This document shows, in pieces, positions 7,965-16,861 of a DNA stretch of 64,000 nucleotides; within the stretch, counting starts at the first letter, position 1; each line of letters opens with the position of its first letter. The position numbers and the translations under genes were made by a program. Under the pieces are notes generated by a model. That model was given only the letters and a program-made list of their open reading frames with translations, searched no databases and was not told the DNA's origin. Origin of the DNA: SCUS01 sp966211675 (GTDB lineage: Bacteria > Myxococcota_A > Polyangia > Polyangiales > Ga0077539); NCBI GenBank assembly GCA_966211675.1, contig CBIHPK010000017.1, positions 1 to 64,000 on the forward strand, read 5' to 3'.

Positions 7965-10500
7965 AGGTCACGTAGTCCTCGCGGGTGCAGCGCTCGAGGA
8001 GCGCGTCGAGCCGGGCGAGGCAGAGCGGGAGCGAGGGCCGTGGAGGGGCGGGAGCGGGCTCACGCAACGAGCGAGCGGACGATGGATCGGCGGGCGGACG
8101 ATGAGGCTCCAGCGCCTCGCGCGAGGCCTTGAGCAGGGCCATCAGCTCCCGCCGAGGACCGCTCCAGCGAGGCAGCACCTTGCCCAGCAGCGCCCGGTCG
8201 AGCGCCCAGCCCGGCGGCACCGGGAGTCCGTCTCGGGCGCATCGATCGACGAAGCGCAGCACCTCGGAGACCACCCGGTAGCCGAAGGGCCGACCGTGGG
8301 CGGACATCACCGCGTGGAGCCGGTCGAGCGTGGCGCCGACGCCGTCCTGTCCCATGGCGAGCAGCATCGTGCGGGTGGGGTCGCGGTCCGTGTCCGCGGG
8401 CATCAGGGCGAGGCGCTCGGTCTCGCTGGCGGGCTCCTCGGCGGGCGCCGGGTCGATCCAGGTAGAGAGCAGCGAGGTCGGCGCGGCGGGCGGAAACTCC
8501 CAGAGCCACGCGCGGTCGAGCACCTTGGCGCTGAGGGGATGGGTGGTCTCGTCGACGTTTATGGTGCCGAGCACGATCACGTTGGCGCCGAAGCGCACCG
8601 ACGAGGGAACGCCCCCCGAGCGATCGCTGGCCTCCACCGGCTCGACTCGCCCGTGCAGGTCGATGGGCGCGCCGCTCTCCATCGCCGAGAGCAGCTCCGC
8701 GAGGTAGTGCTCGGGCCGGGCGAGGTTCATCTCGTCGAGGATGAGGAAGTGGGGCTCCGTGGGATGGGCCGCCGCGCGCAGCAGCAGTCGAAGCGCCGGG
8801 GTGAGCTCATAGCCCGGCGGGTCGCGCATCACGTTGAGGTAGCCGAGCAGGCCCCGCGAGTCGATCCAGTCGGGGCGCACCGAGACCACCGCCACGCGAG
8901 ACCCGGGGCCGCCCGGGAGAGCGCCGGTGACGAACTGCGCGAGGCGCAGCGCGAGGCGGGTCTTGCCCGTGCCCGAGACGCCCGCGAAGACCGCGAAGGG
9001 GCGGGTGCGCACGCCCACCAGCACCGCGCGCAGGAGGTCGAGCTCGAAGCGCAGTCCCTCGGCGCGCAGCGAGCGCTCGAGGCGACGCGCCACCTCCTCC
9101 AGCGTGGCGGGCCGGAGCATGGACGGGACGATCTCCCAGGGCCTCGCGTATCGCAGCTCGAAGCGGGCGAGCGACGCGGCCGGGACGCACTGCAGGTCGC
9201 CCAGCGCCCGACGCGCCGCGAGCCAGAGCAGCGGGCGCACGACCGGGTCTCCCAGGCACTCGCGGACAGCCGACCAGCCCGAGGCATCGAGCAGCCCGAG
9301 GTCCGCGAGCCGCGAGGCCCCGGTGGCGGCCCGGAGCGACCACCGCGGGCGCACCTTGGAGGCGACCACGGCGGGCTCCGGGGCGACGGTCCAAGGAGCG
9401 CCCTCAAGGAGGCCGGAGAGCGCGACGGCGAGGTCGCCGCTGGGGTCGGCGAGCACGGAGGCGATCAGCGCTTCCAGGGGAGGACCATCGCCGTCTCGGT
9501 GCTGCGAGGGCACGAGGAGCTGGGTGCGACGGACGATCGACTCGTCGACGTCGGACTCGCGGGCGCGCATCCATCGGATCCATCGCGACAGCAGCGCGGG
9601 GTCGGCGGAGCGCCGCAGCGCGGTGGGCTCTCCCGCGAGCGGAGCGCCGCCGTCAAACCAGCGAGCGTGGGCGAGCGTCGGGGGAGAGAGCGTGGTGAAT
9701 CGCTCGGGGGCGAACCATCCGGTCACCGGGTCGTAGCACCAGGCCTCTGCGGCCGGCAGCAGCGAGGCGGGCGCCTCGGTCGGACCGAAGGCTCGCTCGT
9801 CCCAGCGCAGCGAGCGCACCGCCGAGGAGCGATCGCGCCCCGAGGACACGATCGCCGGAGGGAGCCTCCACCCGAGGAGCGGCGACCAGAACTCCAGCAG
9901 CCGCGCGAGGCGCTCGGCGACCCACCGGGCCAGGAGCGTGGTGGCGCCCTGAGGCGAGCGGGCGTTGAGCTCGGAGCGCCAGAGGTCGACCAGGTCGGGG
10001 GCGCCGTGGACCGGGTCGGACGCTCGGAAGCGGATGGCCCCCGCGGCGACCGAGGAGAGCCAGTCGAGCTCCGGCAGGGCCTCGTCGGACTCGCGGTGAG
10101 CGTGGAGGGTCGCGCCCTCCGAGCGGAGCGCGGCGAGCAGCGTCGGGAGCACGTCGGAGAACTCGCGCTTGCGGCGGGCGAGCTCACCGAGGCGCGGCCG
10201 TCGATCGGCGTGGTCGCGACCGCGAGCGGAGAAGCCCGCGGTGACGGTGAGGTCCTCGGGGGTGAGCGCGAGGACGAGCGCAGCGCCCTCGGTGGACGCG
10301 CTGGGCGCCCAGCGAACCCACGGGGCCTGGGACGATGGATGGTTCGAGCTGCGTACCAATGCCGAGAGCGGCGGAAGCGTCGCCTGCACCTCGGCCGCGA
10401 GGTGGCGGAGCGAGGCGCGGAGCAGCGCCCGGTCGACCCCTCCGCGAGCGTCGCCGAGGGCCGCGATCTCGTCGGGGGAGCGTTGGTTCGATCGAGCCAT
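7954..10500 (-). CDS. McrB-like AAA+ ATPase without an McrC partner
   Basis: An 848-residue protein. The C-terminal third is an AAA_5/McrB-type ATPase: Walker A GVSGTGKT at 507-514, Walker B LILDEMN at about 586-592, and the McrB-type sensor GTINVDETTH at 645-654. The N-terminal 480 residues are Ala/Arg/Trp-rich and match nothing I recognise. McrB is a GTPase that drives the McrC nuclease in modification-dependent restriction, but no mcrC or nuclease gene lies beside this one, and the motif does not show whether ATP or GTP is used. A TGATAGGGT element (10519-10527) lies 18 nt before the ATG. The gene ends 11 bp inside the convergent 6969-7964 gene. Confidence 0.75.
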   Translation of the reverse strand: MARSNQRSPDEIAALGDARGGVDRALLRASLRHLAAEVQATLPPLSALVRSSNHPSSQAPWVRWAPSASTEGAALVLALTPEDLTVTAGFSARGRDHADRRPRLGELARRKREFSDVLPTLLAALRSEGATLHAHRESDEALPELDWLSSVAAGAIRFRASDPVHGAPDLVDLWRSELNARSPQGATTLLARWVAERLARLLEFWSPLLGWRLPPAIVSSGRDRSSAVRSLRWDERAFGPTEAPASLLPAAEAWCYDPVTGWFAPERFTTLSPPTLAHARWFDGGAPLAGEPTALRRSADPALLSRWIRWMRARESDVDESIVRRTQLLVPSQHRDGDGPPLEALIASVLADPSGDLAVALSGLLEGAPWTVAPEPAVVASKVRPRWSLRAATGASRLADLGLLDASGWSAVRECLGDPVVRPLLWLAARRALGDLQCVPAASLARFELRYARPWEIVPSMLRPATLEEVARRLERSLRAEGLRFELDLLRAVLVGVRTRPFAVFAGVSGTGKTRLALRLAQFVTGALPGGPGSRVAVVSVRPDWIDSRGLLGYLNVMRDPPGYELTPALRLLLRAAAHPTEPHFLILDEMNLARPEHYLAELLSAMESGAPIDLHGRVEPVEASDRSGGVPSSVRFGANVIVLGTINVDETTHPLSAKVLDRAWLWEFPPAAPTSLLSTWIDPAPAEEPASETERLALMPADTDRDPTRTMLLAMGQDGVGATLDRLHAVMSAHGRPFGYRVVSEVLRFVDRCARDGLPVPPGWALDRALLGKVLPRWSGPRRELMALLKASREALEPHRPPADPSSARSLREPAPAPPRPSLPLCLARLDALLERCTREDYVTFTR

Positions 10501-10603
10501 CGGGTGTCGCCGGGCGCGACCCTATCACGCGACCGATGCGCGCCGACCGAGGGGCGTGTACGCTGGCTCCTCGCGAACGCCCCCCACCAGGAGAATCGAT
10601 GCG

Positions 10604-11635
10604 ATGAGCGGGATGACGGCAGGATCAAGGGTGATGGCCTCATGGCTTGGCGGCGGCTTCGCCCCTGGGACCGCGGTGGAGGTCAACCCCGCCGCGCAGC
10701 TCGTGAAGGTGCGCTTCGACGACGGCCGCGAGGCCTGGGTCAGCAACATGAACGTCCGCCTCGCCCCCGCGGCCGCGGGCGCTCCGGGCGCGGCTCCGGC
10801 GACGGGCGGCTTCCAGCCCATCGGCGCCCCATCGGGCGGCGGCAACTTCGGCGCTCAGTCGTCCTTCGGCGCTGGGGGAGTCAACCCCATCAACACGGGC
10901 GGCATGGTCGGCGGCAACCCCTTCGCGGGGCTCAACCCCTTCACCCGGACCGGCGCTCCTCCGGCCCCGGGCGCAGCCCCTTCGGCACCCGTCGCTCCGG
11001 GCGCTCCGGGCGCGGGCTTCCTCGCCTCGGCGGCCGGCGCCATCTCCGCCGGGGTCGCTCGCATCGCCACCTTCGGCGGCCCCCCCGGCGGCGCTCCGCC
11101 CGCCCCTCCCCCGGCCCCTCCTCAGGCTCCCCTGGCTCAGCCTCCGGGGGCGGGGTTCAACCCCTTCGCTGGACCTCAGCAGGCCCATGCCCAGCCGCAG
11201 CCGCAGGCCCCCTCCGGCGCCTTCAACCCCTTCGCCGCGCAAGGCCCTGCGGCCCCGGCCGCGCCTCCTCCCGCGGCGCAGTTCAACCCCTTCGCCGCGG
11301 CGGCCCCGTCGCCCGCCGCGCAGCCTGCCGCGGCGCCCTTCGATCCCTTCGCCCAGGGCGCTCCGCAGAGCCCACCTCCGGCCGCCCCGGGCGGCATCCC
11401 GGAGCCCGCGTTCAATCCCTTCGCTCAGGCGTCGCCCGCCGCGCCGGCCGTGCCCGCGAACTTCCCCAGGACCGAGGCCATGCCCTCCGTCCCTACGCCG
11501 CCGGTCGACCCGGGCCCTGCCGCTCCCTTCAATCCCTTCGCTCAGGCGCCCGCGGCCCCCACGCCTCCCTCGGCCGATGCCCCGCTGCCTCCGCCGCCGG
11601 GTGAGTTCAAGCCCTTCGTTCCGCCCGGGACCTGA
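10604..11635 (+). CDS. Ala/Pro-rich protein with a small beta-barrel-like N terminus and NPF repeats
   Basis: A 343-residue protein. Residues about 20-54 (GTAVEVNPAAQLVKVRFDDG then REAWVSNMNVRL) have the V-x-V, FDDG and W pattern of small SH3/Tudor-like barrels. The rest is Ala/Pro/Gly-rich and probably disordered, punctuated by nine [N/D/K]PF motifs, mostly FNPFA, ending FKPFV. There is no signal peptide, though residues 125-155 include a moderately apolar Ala/Gly stretch. Such repeats suggest multivalent peptide docking. The start at 10604 has GGAG about 11 nt upstream; ATG at 10634 is an alternative. I do not recognise the family. Confidence 0.65.
   Translation: MSGMTAGSRVMASWLGGGFAPGTAVEVNPAAQLVKVRFDDGREAWVSNMNVRLAPAAAGAPGAAPATGGFQPIGAPSGGGNFGAQSSFGAGGVNPINTGGMVGGNPFAGLNPFTRTGAPPAPGAAPSAPVAPGAPGAGFLASAAGAISAGVARIATFGGPPGGAPPAPPPAPPQAPLAQPPGAGFNPFAGPQQAHAQPQPQAPSGAFNPFAAQGPAAPAAPPPAAQFNPFAAAAPSPAAQPAAAPFDPFAQGAPQSPPPAAPGGIPEPAFNPFAQASPAAPAVPANFPRTEAMPSVPTPPVDPGPAAPFNPFAQAPAAPTPPSADAPLPPPPGEFKPFVPPGT
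10915..11621 (+). repeat. NPF-motif coding repeats
   Basis: Within the preceding gene the sequence ttcaa[c/t]cccttcgc recurs in one frame, starting near 11157, 11221, 11281, 11410 and 11527, with variants near 10914, 10929, 11339 and 11607. Spacing ranges from about 15 to more than 200 bp, so this is a dispersed linear-motif repeat rather than a tandem satellite. Codon use inside the motif varies (aac/aat, gcc/gct), showing that the peptide rather than the DNA is conserved. Confidence 0.8.
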
Positions 11636-11676
11636 AGCCGTCGTCGGCTCGACGGAGTCCCTCCCGGGTCCCAGGT

Positions 11677-13185
11677 ATGGCCGCCATGACACACTCTCCC
11701 CTCAGGCTCCTTCACCACATCGGGTCGACCGATGTCCCATCGGACGACGGCGCCACCTTCGAGCTGCGCTCGCCCACCCACGGCTCGCTCGTCGGCCTCG
11801 TCGCGAGAGGCTCCGCCGTGGACGTCGACCGCGCGGTGGCCTCGGCGCGCTCGGCCTTCGCGGCGTGGTCCAACACCCCGGCTCCCGCTCGCGGCGAGGT
11901 GCTCTTCCGCGCGGCGGCCCTGCTGCAGGCCCGCAAGGACGCGATCGCGGAGGTGATGGCGAAGGAGATGGGCAAGCGCCTGGAGGAGGCTCGCGGAGAC
12001 ATCCAGGAGGCCATCGACACGATGTTCTATGCGGGCAGCGAGGGACGCCGTCTCTTCGGACACACGGCCCCATCGGAGCTCAGCGACAAGATGGGCTTCA
12101 CCCTGCGCCGCCCCATCGGCGTCGTCGGCGTCATCACCGCATGGAACTTCCCGGTCGCGGTCCCGAGCTGGAAGATCCTGCCCGCGCTGGTGTGCGGCAA
12201 CACCATCGTGTGGAAGCCCGCGGAGGAGGCTCCCGCGAGCGGCGCCCTCTTCGCGCAGACCCTGTGGGACGCCGGGCTCCCTCCGGGCGTGCTCAATGTG
12301 GTGCACGGCTTCGGCGAGGAGGTGGGCGCCGCCATCGTGGCTCATCCCGACACGAAGGTGCTCACCTTCACGGGCAGCACGCCGGTGGGTCGCGGCATCG
12401 CCGAGATCGGCGGCCGTCTCCTCAAGCGCATCTCCCTGGAGATGGGCGGGAAGAACCCGGTCATCGTGATGCCGGACGCCGACATGGGGCTCGCCATCGA
12501 CGGCGTGCTCTGGGGGGCCTTCGGCACCGCGGGCCAGCGCTGCACGGCCACCAGCCGGCTCATCGTGGTGGGCGACGCGCACGCCCGGATGATCGATGAG
12601 CTCGTGGTGCGCGCCGAGGCCATGCGCCTGGGCGACCCGATGGACCCGGCGACGGAGGTGGGGCCGCTGGTGAGCGAGGCGCAGCGCACGAGGGTGCACG
12701 GCTTCGTCGAGCGCGCGGTGTCGGACGGGGCGCACCTGCGCTGCGGCGGACAGCTGCCGACCGACCCGGCGCTCCGAGGAGGGTGGTTCTACCCGGCGAC
12801 GATCCTCGATGAGGTGAAGCGCGGGAGCGAGCTCGCCATGAACGAGGTCTTCGGGCCGGTGCTCGCGGTGATCCGCGCGGCGAGCTTCGATGAGGCCATC
12901 GAGATCGCCAACGAGGTCGCCTATGGCTTGAGCTCGTCGATCTACACCCGCGACGTCAACCAGGCGATGCGCGCGGTGCATCGACTGCAGTCCGGCATCA
13001 CCTACGTCAACGCCCCCACCATCGGCGCCGAGGCCCACTTCCCCTTTGGCGGCGTGAAGGAGACGGGCAACGGGCACCGCGAGGGCGGCTGGGCGCCCTA
13101 TGACTTCTTCACCGAGCTGAAGACCGTCTATTTCGACTACTCGGGCACGCTCCAGCGCGCGCAGATCGACAACCGCGAAGACTGA
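11677..13185 (+). CDS. NAD(P)-dependent aldehyde dehydrogenase
   Basis: A 502-residue member of the ALDH superfamily, oxidising an aldehyde to the acid. Visible landmarks are AWNFP (155-159), substrate/cofactor lysine K180 in WKPAEEAP, FTGST (231-235), the general base E255 in EMGGKNP, the nucleophile C289 in GQRCTA, and the late FPFGGVKETGNGHREGG block. EMGGKNP with GQRCTA resembles the alpha-ketoglutaric-semialdehyde dehydrogenase branch, while the C-terminal FDYSGTLQRAQIDN resembles other dehydrogenases, so the substrate is open. ATG 11677 is used; ATG 11686 is possible. It converges on the lipoprotein gene with 7 bp between stops. Confidence 0.92.
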   Translation: MAAMTHSPLRLLHHIGSTDVPSDDGATFELRSPTHGSLVGLVARGSAVDVDRAVASARSAFAAWSNTPAPARGEVLFRAAALLQARKDAIAEVMAKEMGKRLEEARGDIQEAIDTMFYAGSEGRRLFGHTAPSELSDKMGFTLRRPIGVVGVITAWNFPVAVPSWKILPALVCGNTIVWKPAEEAPASGALFAQTLWDAGLPPGVLNVVHGFGEEVGAAIVAHPDTKVLTFTGSTPVGRGIAEIGGRLLKRISLEMGGKNPVIVMPDADMGLAIDGVLWGAFGTAGQRCTATSRLIVVGDAHARMIDELVVRAEAMRLGDPMDPATEVGPLVSEAQRTRVHGFVERAVSDGAHLRCGGQLPTDPALRGGWFYPATILDEVKRGSELAMNEVFGPVLAVIRAASFDEAIEIANEVAYGLSSSIYTRDVNQAMRAVHRLQSGITYVNAPTIGAEAHFPFGGVKETGNGHREGGWAPYDFFTELKTVYFDYSGTLQRAQIDNRED

Positions 13186-13192
13186 TACGGTC

Positions 13193-14137
13193 CTATTCGA
13201 CCACGACGGTTCGCTCGACCACATCGAAGCCGCCGCGGGTGTCCTGCGCCGTGAACACGAAGCGCACGGTGCCGGCCACCCGGGGCGCCATCCATCGATT
13301 GCGATTGGGCCCGTCGGGGGCCAGGGTGGAGTCGACCCGGAAGGCGTTCTCCATGGTCCCCTTGTCGGTAAAGAACCCGAACTGGAGCCGCTCGGGGGTC
13401 ATGACCCGATTGCCCTGCAGGTCGAAGGTGGCTTGGATCTCCCGCGAGCCCATGGCCACGCTCACGTCGAGCGTGTGCTCGGGGCATGGGTCGGTGGTGC
13501 AGCGCGGGACCCGTAGCGGCGTGTCGGTGCCCACCGTGACCGCGTCGGCCGTGGTCAGCCCGCTACGGATGAAGCTCACCCGATCGATGATCGGGTTGTG
13601 GTTCGGTGCGACGGTCTCCGCGGTGCGCACGAGTAACGATCGGGTCATCACCCACGACTCGCTCCCCTCGCCCTGGCAGCGGGGCTGCCGGGTGGTGGGG
13701 TCGAGCGCGACGCTGCCACCGGCGCAGGCCAGCGCGATCGCCTGGATGCGGGGTCGGTTGGAGGGATCGACGGAGAACTCCAGCCGCGGCACCTCGTAGG
13801 TGACCGTCGTGCCGGTGAGCACGGACACCCCGCGCGCGGTGCAGCCGAAGGTGGTGCCCATGACCGTGGCCTCGGCGCAGAGCACCCAGGTGACGTTGAC
13901 GGGGCGCGCGGTCGGCGCGGGGTCGACGTAGCTGAGCGTGAGCCGCACCTGCTCGCCCGGCGCCGCCTCGGTCACGCCGGGGTCCGAGGGCTGACGAGTG
14001 ACGTTCTCGATCTTCGCCCCGAAGAGCCGGAAGGCGCGGATCTCCCAGGCGGGTGCGAGCTCGTCGCCGCAACCTCCGAGTGCCAGCGCGGAGGTGATCG
14101 CGACCAGGGCCCGGAGCGCGTGGTGCTCAATACTCAT
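13193..14137 (-). CDS. Lipoprotein translationally coupled to the TonB receptor
   Basis: A 314-residue protein with a lipoprotein signal: an apolar stretch then the lipobox LGGC at about residue 23. The mature part is rich in beta-strand and carries spaced cysteines (for example LCAEATVMGTTFGCTAR, CTTDPCPEH) that could form disulphides. There is no recognised domain. The ATG (14137) lies inside the end of the TonB receptor gene, 11 nt before that gene's stop is complete, so translation is probably coupled. By analogy with SusD-like or receptor-partner lipoproteins, a surface or periplasmic partner role is an inference from position only. Confidence 0.75.
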   Translation of the reverse strand: MSIEHHALRALVAITSALALGGCGDELAPAWEIRAFRLFGAKIENVTRQPSDPGVTEAAPGEQVRLTLSYVDPAPTARPVNVTWVLCAEATVMGTTFGCTARGVSVLTGTTVTYEVPRLEFSVDPSNRPRIQAIALACAGGSVALDPTTRQPRCQGEGSESWVMTRSLLVRTAETVAPNHNPIIDRVSFIRSGLTTADAVTVGTDTPLRVPRCTTDPCPEHTLDVSVAMGSREIQATFDLQGNRVMTPERLQFGFFTDKGTMENAFRVDSTLAPDGPNRNRWMAPRVAGTVRFVFTAQDTRGGFDVVERTVVVE

Positions 14138-16799
14138 AACGGAACCCCAGGTTGGGAAAGAAGGGGATGCCGGTGACTGTGGTCGACTGCGTATAGTTGT
14201 AATTGTACTGCACGCCTTCGGGGTTGGCATTGTTGTAGACGTTGAGGACTTCCAGGAAGAGGTTGAGGCTGCCTCGTCGGAAGGTCCACGTCTTGTCGAC
14301 GCGCAGGTCGAGCTGGTGGAAGGGGGCGTTGCGGGCGGAGTACGCGGCCCCGGGGATCTGCGTATAGGTCCCGGTGTCACCGTTGTAGACCGCGCCGATG
14401 ATGGGGGTGGTGGGGTTGCCGGTGACGAAGCGGAAGCGCAGCCCGAGCTCCCACCCACGGCCCAGTCGATAGCTCCCGATGAGCGTGAGGATATGGGTCT
14501 GATCGAACTGGAAGATGCGATAGGCCGACTCCGGGGAGTCGCGGCGCTCGGAGCGGGAGATGGTGTAGGCCAGCCACCCGAAGAAGCGCGCCGACGGGCG
14601 ATGTCGGAAGAGGATCTCTCCGCCGTAGATGCGACCGATACCGCTGTTGAGGTAGGCCGCGCCCTGGATGGAGGGCTGGGCGACGATCTGCTGGTCGAGG
14701 TCTTTATAGAAGCCCTCTACGGAGAGCGAGAGGTATCGGGAGAAGTTGTGCTCCATCCCGAGGCCGTAGTGCACCGAGCGCTGCGTCGCGAGGAAGGGGT
14801 TGCCCACGGTGGTCGCCGGGTTGAACGAGTTGACCGCCCCCGAGCTCTGCTGCGGCTGCGGCGGCTGATTGAACACACCGACTCCGCCCTTCAGGAACCA
14901 GTCCCGCAGGAACTCCCAGCGGAACGAGAACCTCGGCTGCACCGCCCAGCTCCGGTTGGCGTCCCGGGTGTAGTCCGCGCGCAGCGAGGGGATGAGCCGC
15001 AGCCGCGACGTGGGCGTGATCTCGAACTCGGCATACGCGCCCGGTCGATATAGGGTGTCCGCGTCCTGCGTGGAGACCCGCGCCAGGTTCTGCAGGTTCG
15101 GCTGCTGCCCCTCGCTGGGCTGGCGAACCCCATTGAACCGGATCTCCGCCGGGCCGCCGGTGAGGTCGAGGCCCACGTTGGCTCGGACGTGGCGGTCGAG
15201 CTGCGCGGTGAGCTCGTAGCGGCCGGTGATGTTCCAGAAGGTGAGGTCGAGGCCGAAGACGTCGCCGCCGCCGACGTTGATCGCGTTGCGATTGACCGAG
15301 AACATCGCGCGGCTGGAGAGCGTCGGCGAGAAGGTGTGATCCCAGAGGAGCTGACCCGCGTGGAAGCCGATGCCGGTCGAGAAGCTCCCCGAGAAGCGCG
15401 GCGCGACCTCCGGGGGGCGATTGAGGAGCAGCGAGAGCGAGTCGTCGGAACCCAGCAGCGCGAGGCGGACCCGGTCCCTGGCGCTGGGGCGATATTCGAG
15501 GAGGGCCTGATAGTCCCAATAGACCGGCAGCGAGGTGAAGGACACCGCGTCGACGCCGCGGAGCACCGCGCCGAGGATGGCGTCGACGTAGCTGCGGCGA
15601 AAGGACACGGCGAAGCTCAGGTTGCGGGTGATGGCCCCCTCGACGAAGAGGCTCGCGTCGATGAGGTTGATGTTGGCGACGAAGCGGTAGCCCTGCCGCC
15701 GCGGACTGCGCAGCCCGACGTCGACGATGCCGCCCTGGGCGCGACCGTACCGGGCGCTGTAGTTGCCCGGATAGAAGTCGATGCGGTCGAGGAGCTCGGT
15801 GCTCACCACCGAGGACAGGCCGCCGAAGTGATAGACGATGGGGATCGAGGTGCCGTCGGCGAAGATCTGCGTGTCCTGCGGGGTCGAGCCTCGGACGATG
15901 AGCAGGCCGTTGATGGCGCGGGCGACGCCGGGGAAGTTCTGCACCGCGCGCAAGGCGTCTCCGCCAGTGCCGGGCATGCGAAGGATCTCCCGGAACTCCA
16001 GCGACTGGCGCGTGACCTCCCTCGGCGGACGGCGCGCTCGGACGGTGGCCTCGTCCTCGGGCTCCGCGCTCGACGGGGCGCCGGGCGTCGGGGCCACCGG
16101 GGCGACGACCGGACGCACCGGGCTCAGTCGATAGGTGAGCCCCAGGTCCTCGCGGTCGGCGACGGTCTCGCTCACCTCCATCGGCTCGTACCCTTCGGCG
16201 CGCATCGCGAGGCGGACGCTGCCCACGGCGTCGAGCTCCAGTCGAAAGGCGCCTCGCTCGTCGCTGGTGGCCTGTCGGGTGGTCCCGTCGGGGAGCGTGG
16301 CGGTGACCGAGACGCCCGCGAGCGGCTGATCGCCGCGGCCCCGCACCGTCGCCCGGATCAGCGCACGGACGCGGGGCTGCTGCGCCGCGCGGGCGGCGGC
16401 CGCGCTGAAGCGATAGCGATACCGGAGGATCGACGCGACCACGACGCCGTCCCGCCGCGCGGGCTCGAACACGAAGCCTCGCGCCGCGGCCGTCGCGGCC
16501 TCGTCGAAGCCGTGTCCGAGGGGCTGCACCACCGTGACCTGCGTGACGTGGCCCGTGGGGTCGATGGTGAGCTCGAGGAGCACCGAGCCCTCGAGTCCCT
16601 GGGCGAGCGCCTCGGGCGGATAGTCCGCCTGGACGAACTGCGTCAGGCGCGGGGCCGCCGTGGCGGCGGGCGTCGCAGGGGTCGGGTCGGCCTGCGTGGT
16701 GGCGCCGATCTGCGCCGCCGCGGGCGCGCCAGCAGAGAGGGTGATGGCGAGGACGCGAGCGCGAATCCGGCGGTTCAGCACGACGCCGGGTAGATGCAT
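14127..16799 (-). CDS. TonB-dependent receptor with N-terminal TonB C-terminal domain
   Basis: An 890-residue outer-membrane receptor. Order: signal peptide (1-30, ending APAAAQ); a TonB C-terminal-like domain (about 50-132, PPEALAQGLEGSVLLELTID and a FVFEPARRDG end); a carboxypeptidase-regulatory-like beta-sandwich (about 147-228); a plug (about 265-365, with RGSTPQDTQIFADG); then a barrel ending FRYEY, an aromatic C terminus suited to BAM insertion. It should take up a large nutrient or siderophore using the proton-motive force. Carrying a TonB-type domain on the receptor itself is notable. ATG 16799 gives a clean signal peptide; a TTG at 16820 is the alternative. recQ ends 62 bp upstream. 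Confidence 0.88.
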   Translation of the reverse strand: MHLPGVVLNRRIRARVLAITLSAGAPAAAQIGATTQADPTPATPAATAAPRLTQFVQADYPPEALAQGLEGSVLLELTIDPTGHVTQVTVVQPLGHGFDEAATAAARGFVFEPARRDGVVVASILRYRYRFSAAAARAAQQPRVRALIRATVRGRGDQPLAGVSVTATLPDGTTRQATSDERGAFRLELDAVGSVRLAMRAEGYEPMEVSETVADREDLGLTYRLSPVRPVVAPVAPTPGAPSSAEPEDEATVRARRPPREVTRQSLEFREILRMPGTGGDALRAVQNFPGVARAINGLLIVRGSTPQDTQIFADGTSIPIVYHFGGLSSVVSTELLDRIDFYPGNYSARYGRAQGGIVDVGLRSPRRQGYRFVANINLIDASLFVEGAITRNLSFAVSFRRSYVDAILGAVLRGVDAVSFTSLPVYWDYQALLEYRPSARDRVRLALLGSDDSLSLLLNRPPEVAPRFSGSFSTGIGFHAGQLLWDHTFSPTLSSRAMFSVNRNAINVGGGDVFGLDLTFWNITGRYELTAQLDRHVRANVGLDLTGGPAEIRFNGVRQPSEGQQPNLQNLARVSTQDADTLYRPGAYAEFEITPTSRLRLIPSLRADYTRDANRSWAVQPRFSFRWEFLRDWFLKGGVGVFNQPPQPQQSSGAVNSFNPATTVGNPFLATQRSVHYGLGMEHNFSRYLSLSVEGFYKDLDQQIVAQPSIQGAAYLNSGIGRIYGGEILFRHRPSARFFGWLAYTISRSERRDSPESAYRIFQFDQTHILTLIGSYRLGRGWELGLRFRFVTGNPTTPIIGAVYNGDTGTYTQIPGAAYSARNAPFHQLDLRVDKTWTFRRGSLNLFLEVLNVYNNANPEGVQYNYNYTQSTTVTGIPFFPNLGFRYEY

Positions 16800-16861
16800 C
16801 GGCTCGCGATGGAGTTGCAAGCGACTCGCAGGCCTGCGGTCGCGAAGTCCTGGGGGGTCTC

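Noticed and set aside
7912..11604. Very long rightward reading frame of about 1230 codons across the ATPase gene
   Set aside because: It runs antisense to the McrB-like gene, is dominated by Arg/Gly/Ala, has no domain, and arises from the high third-position GC of the real gene.
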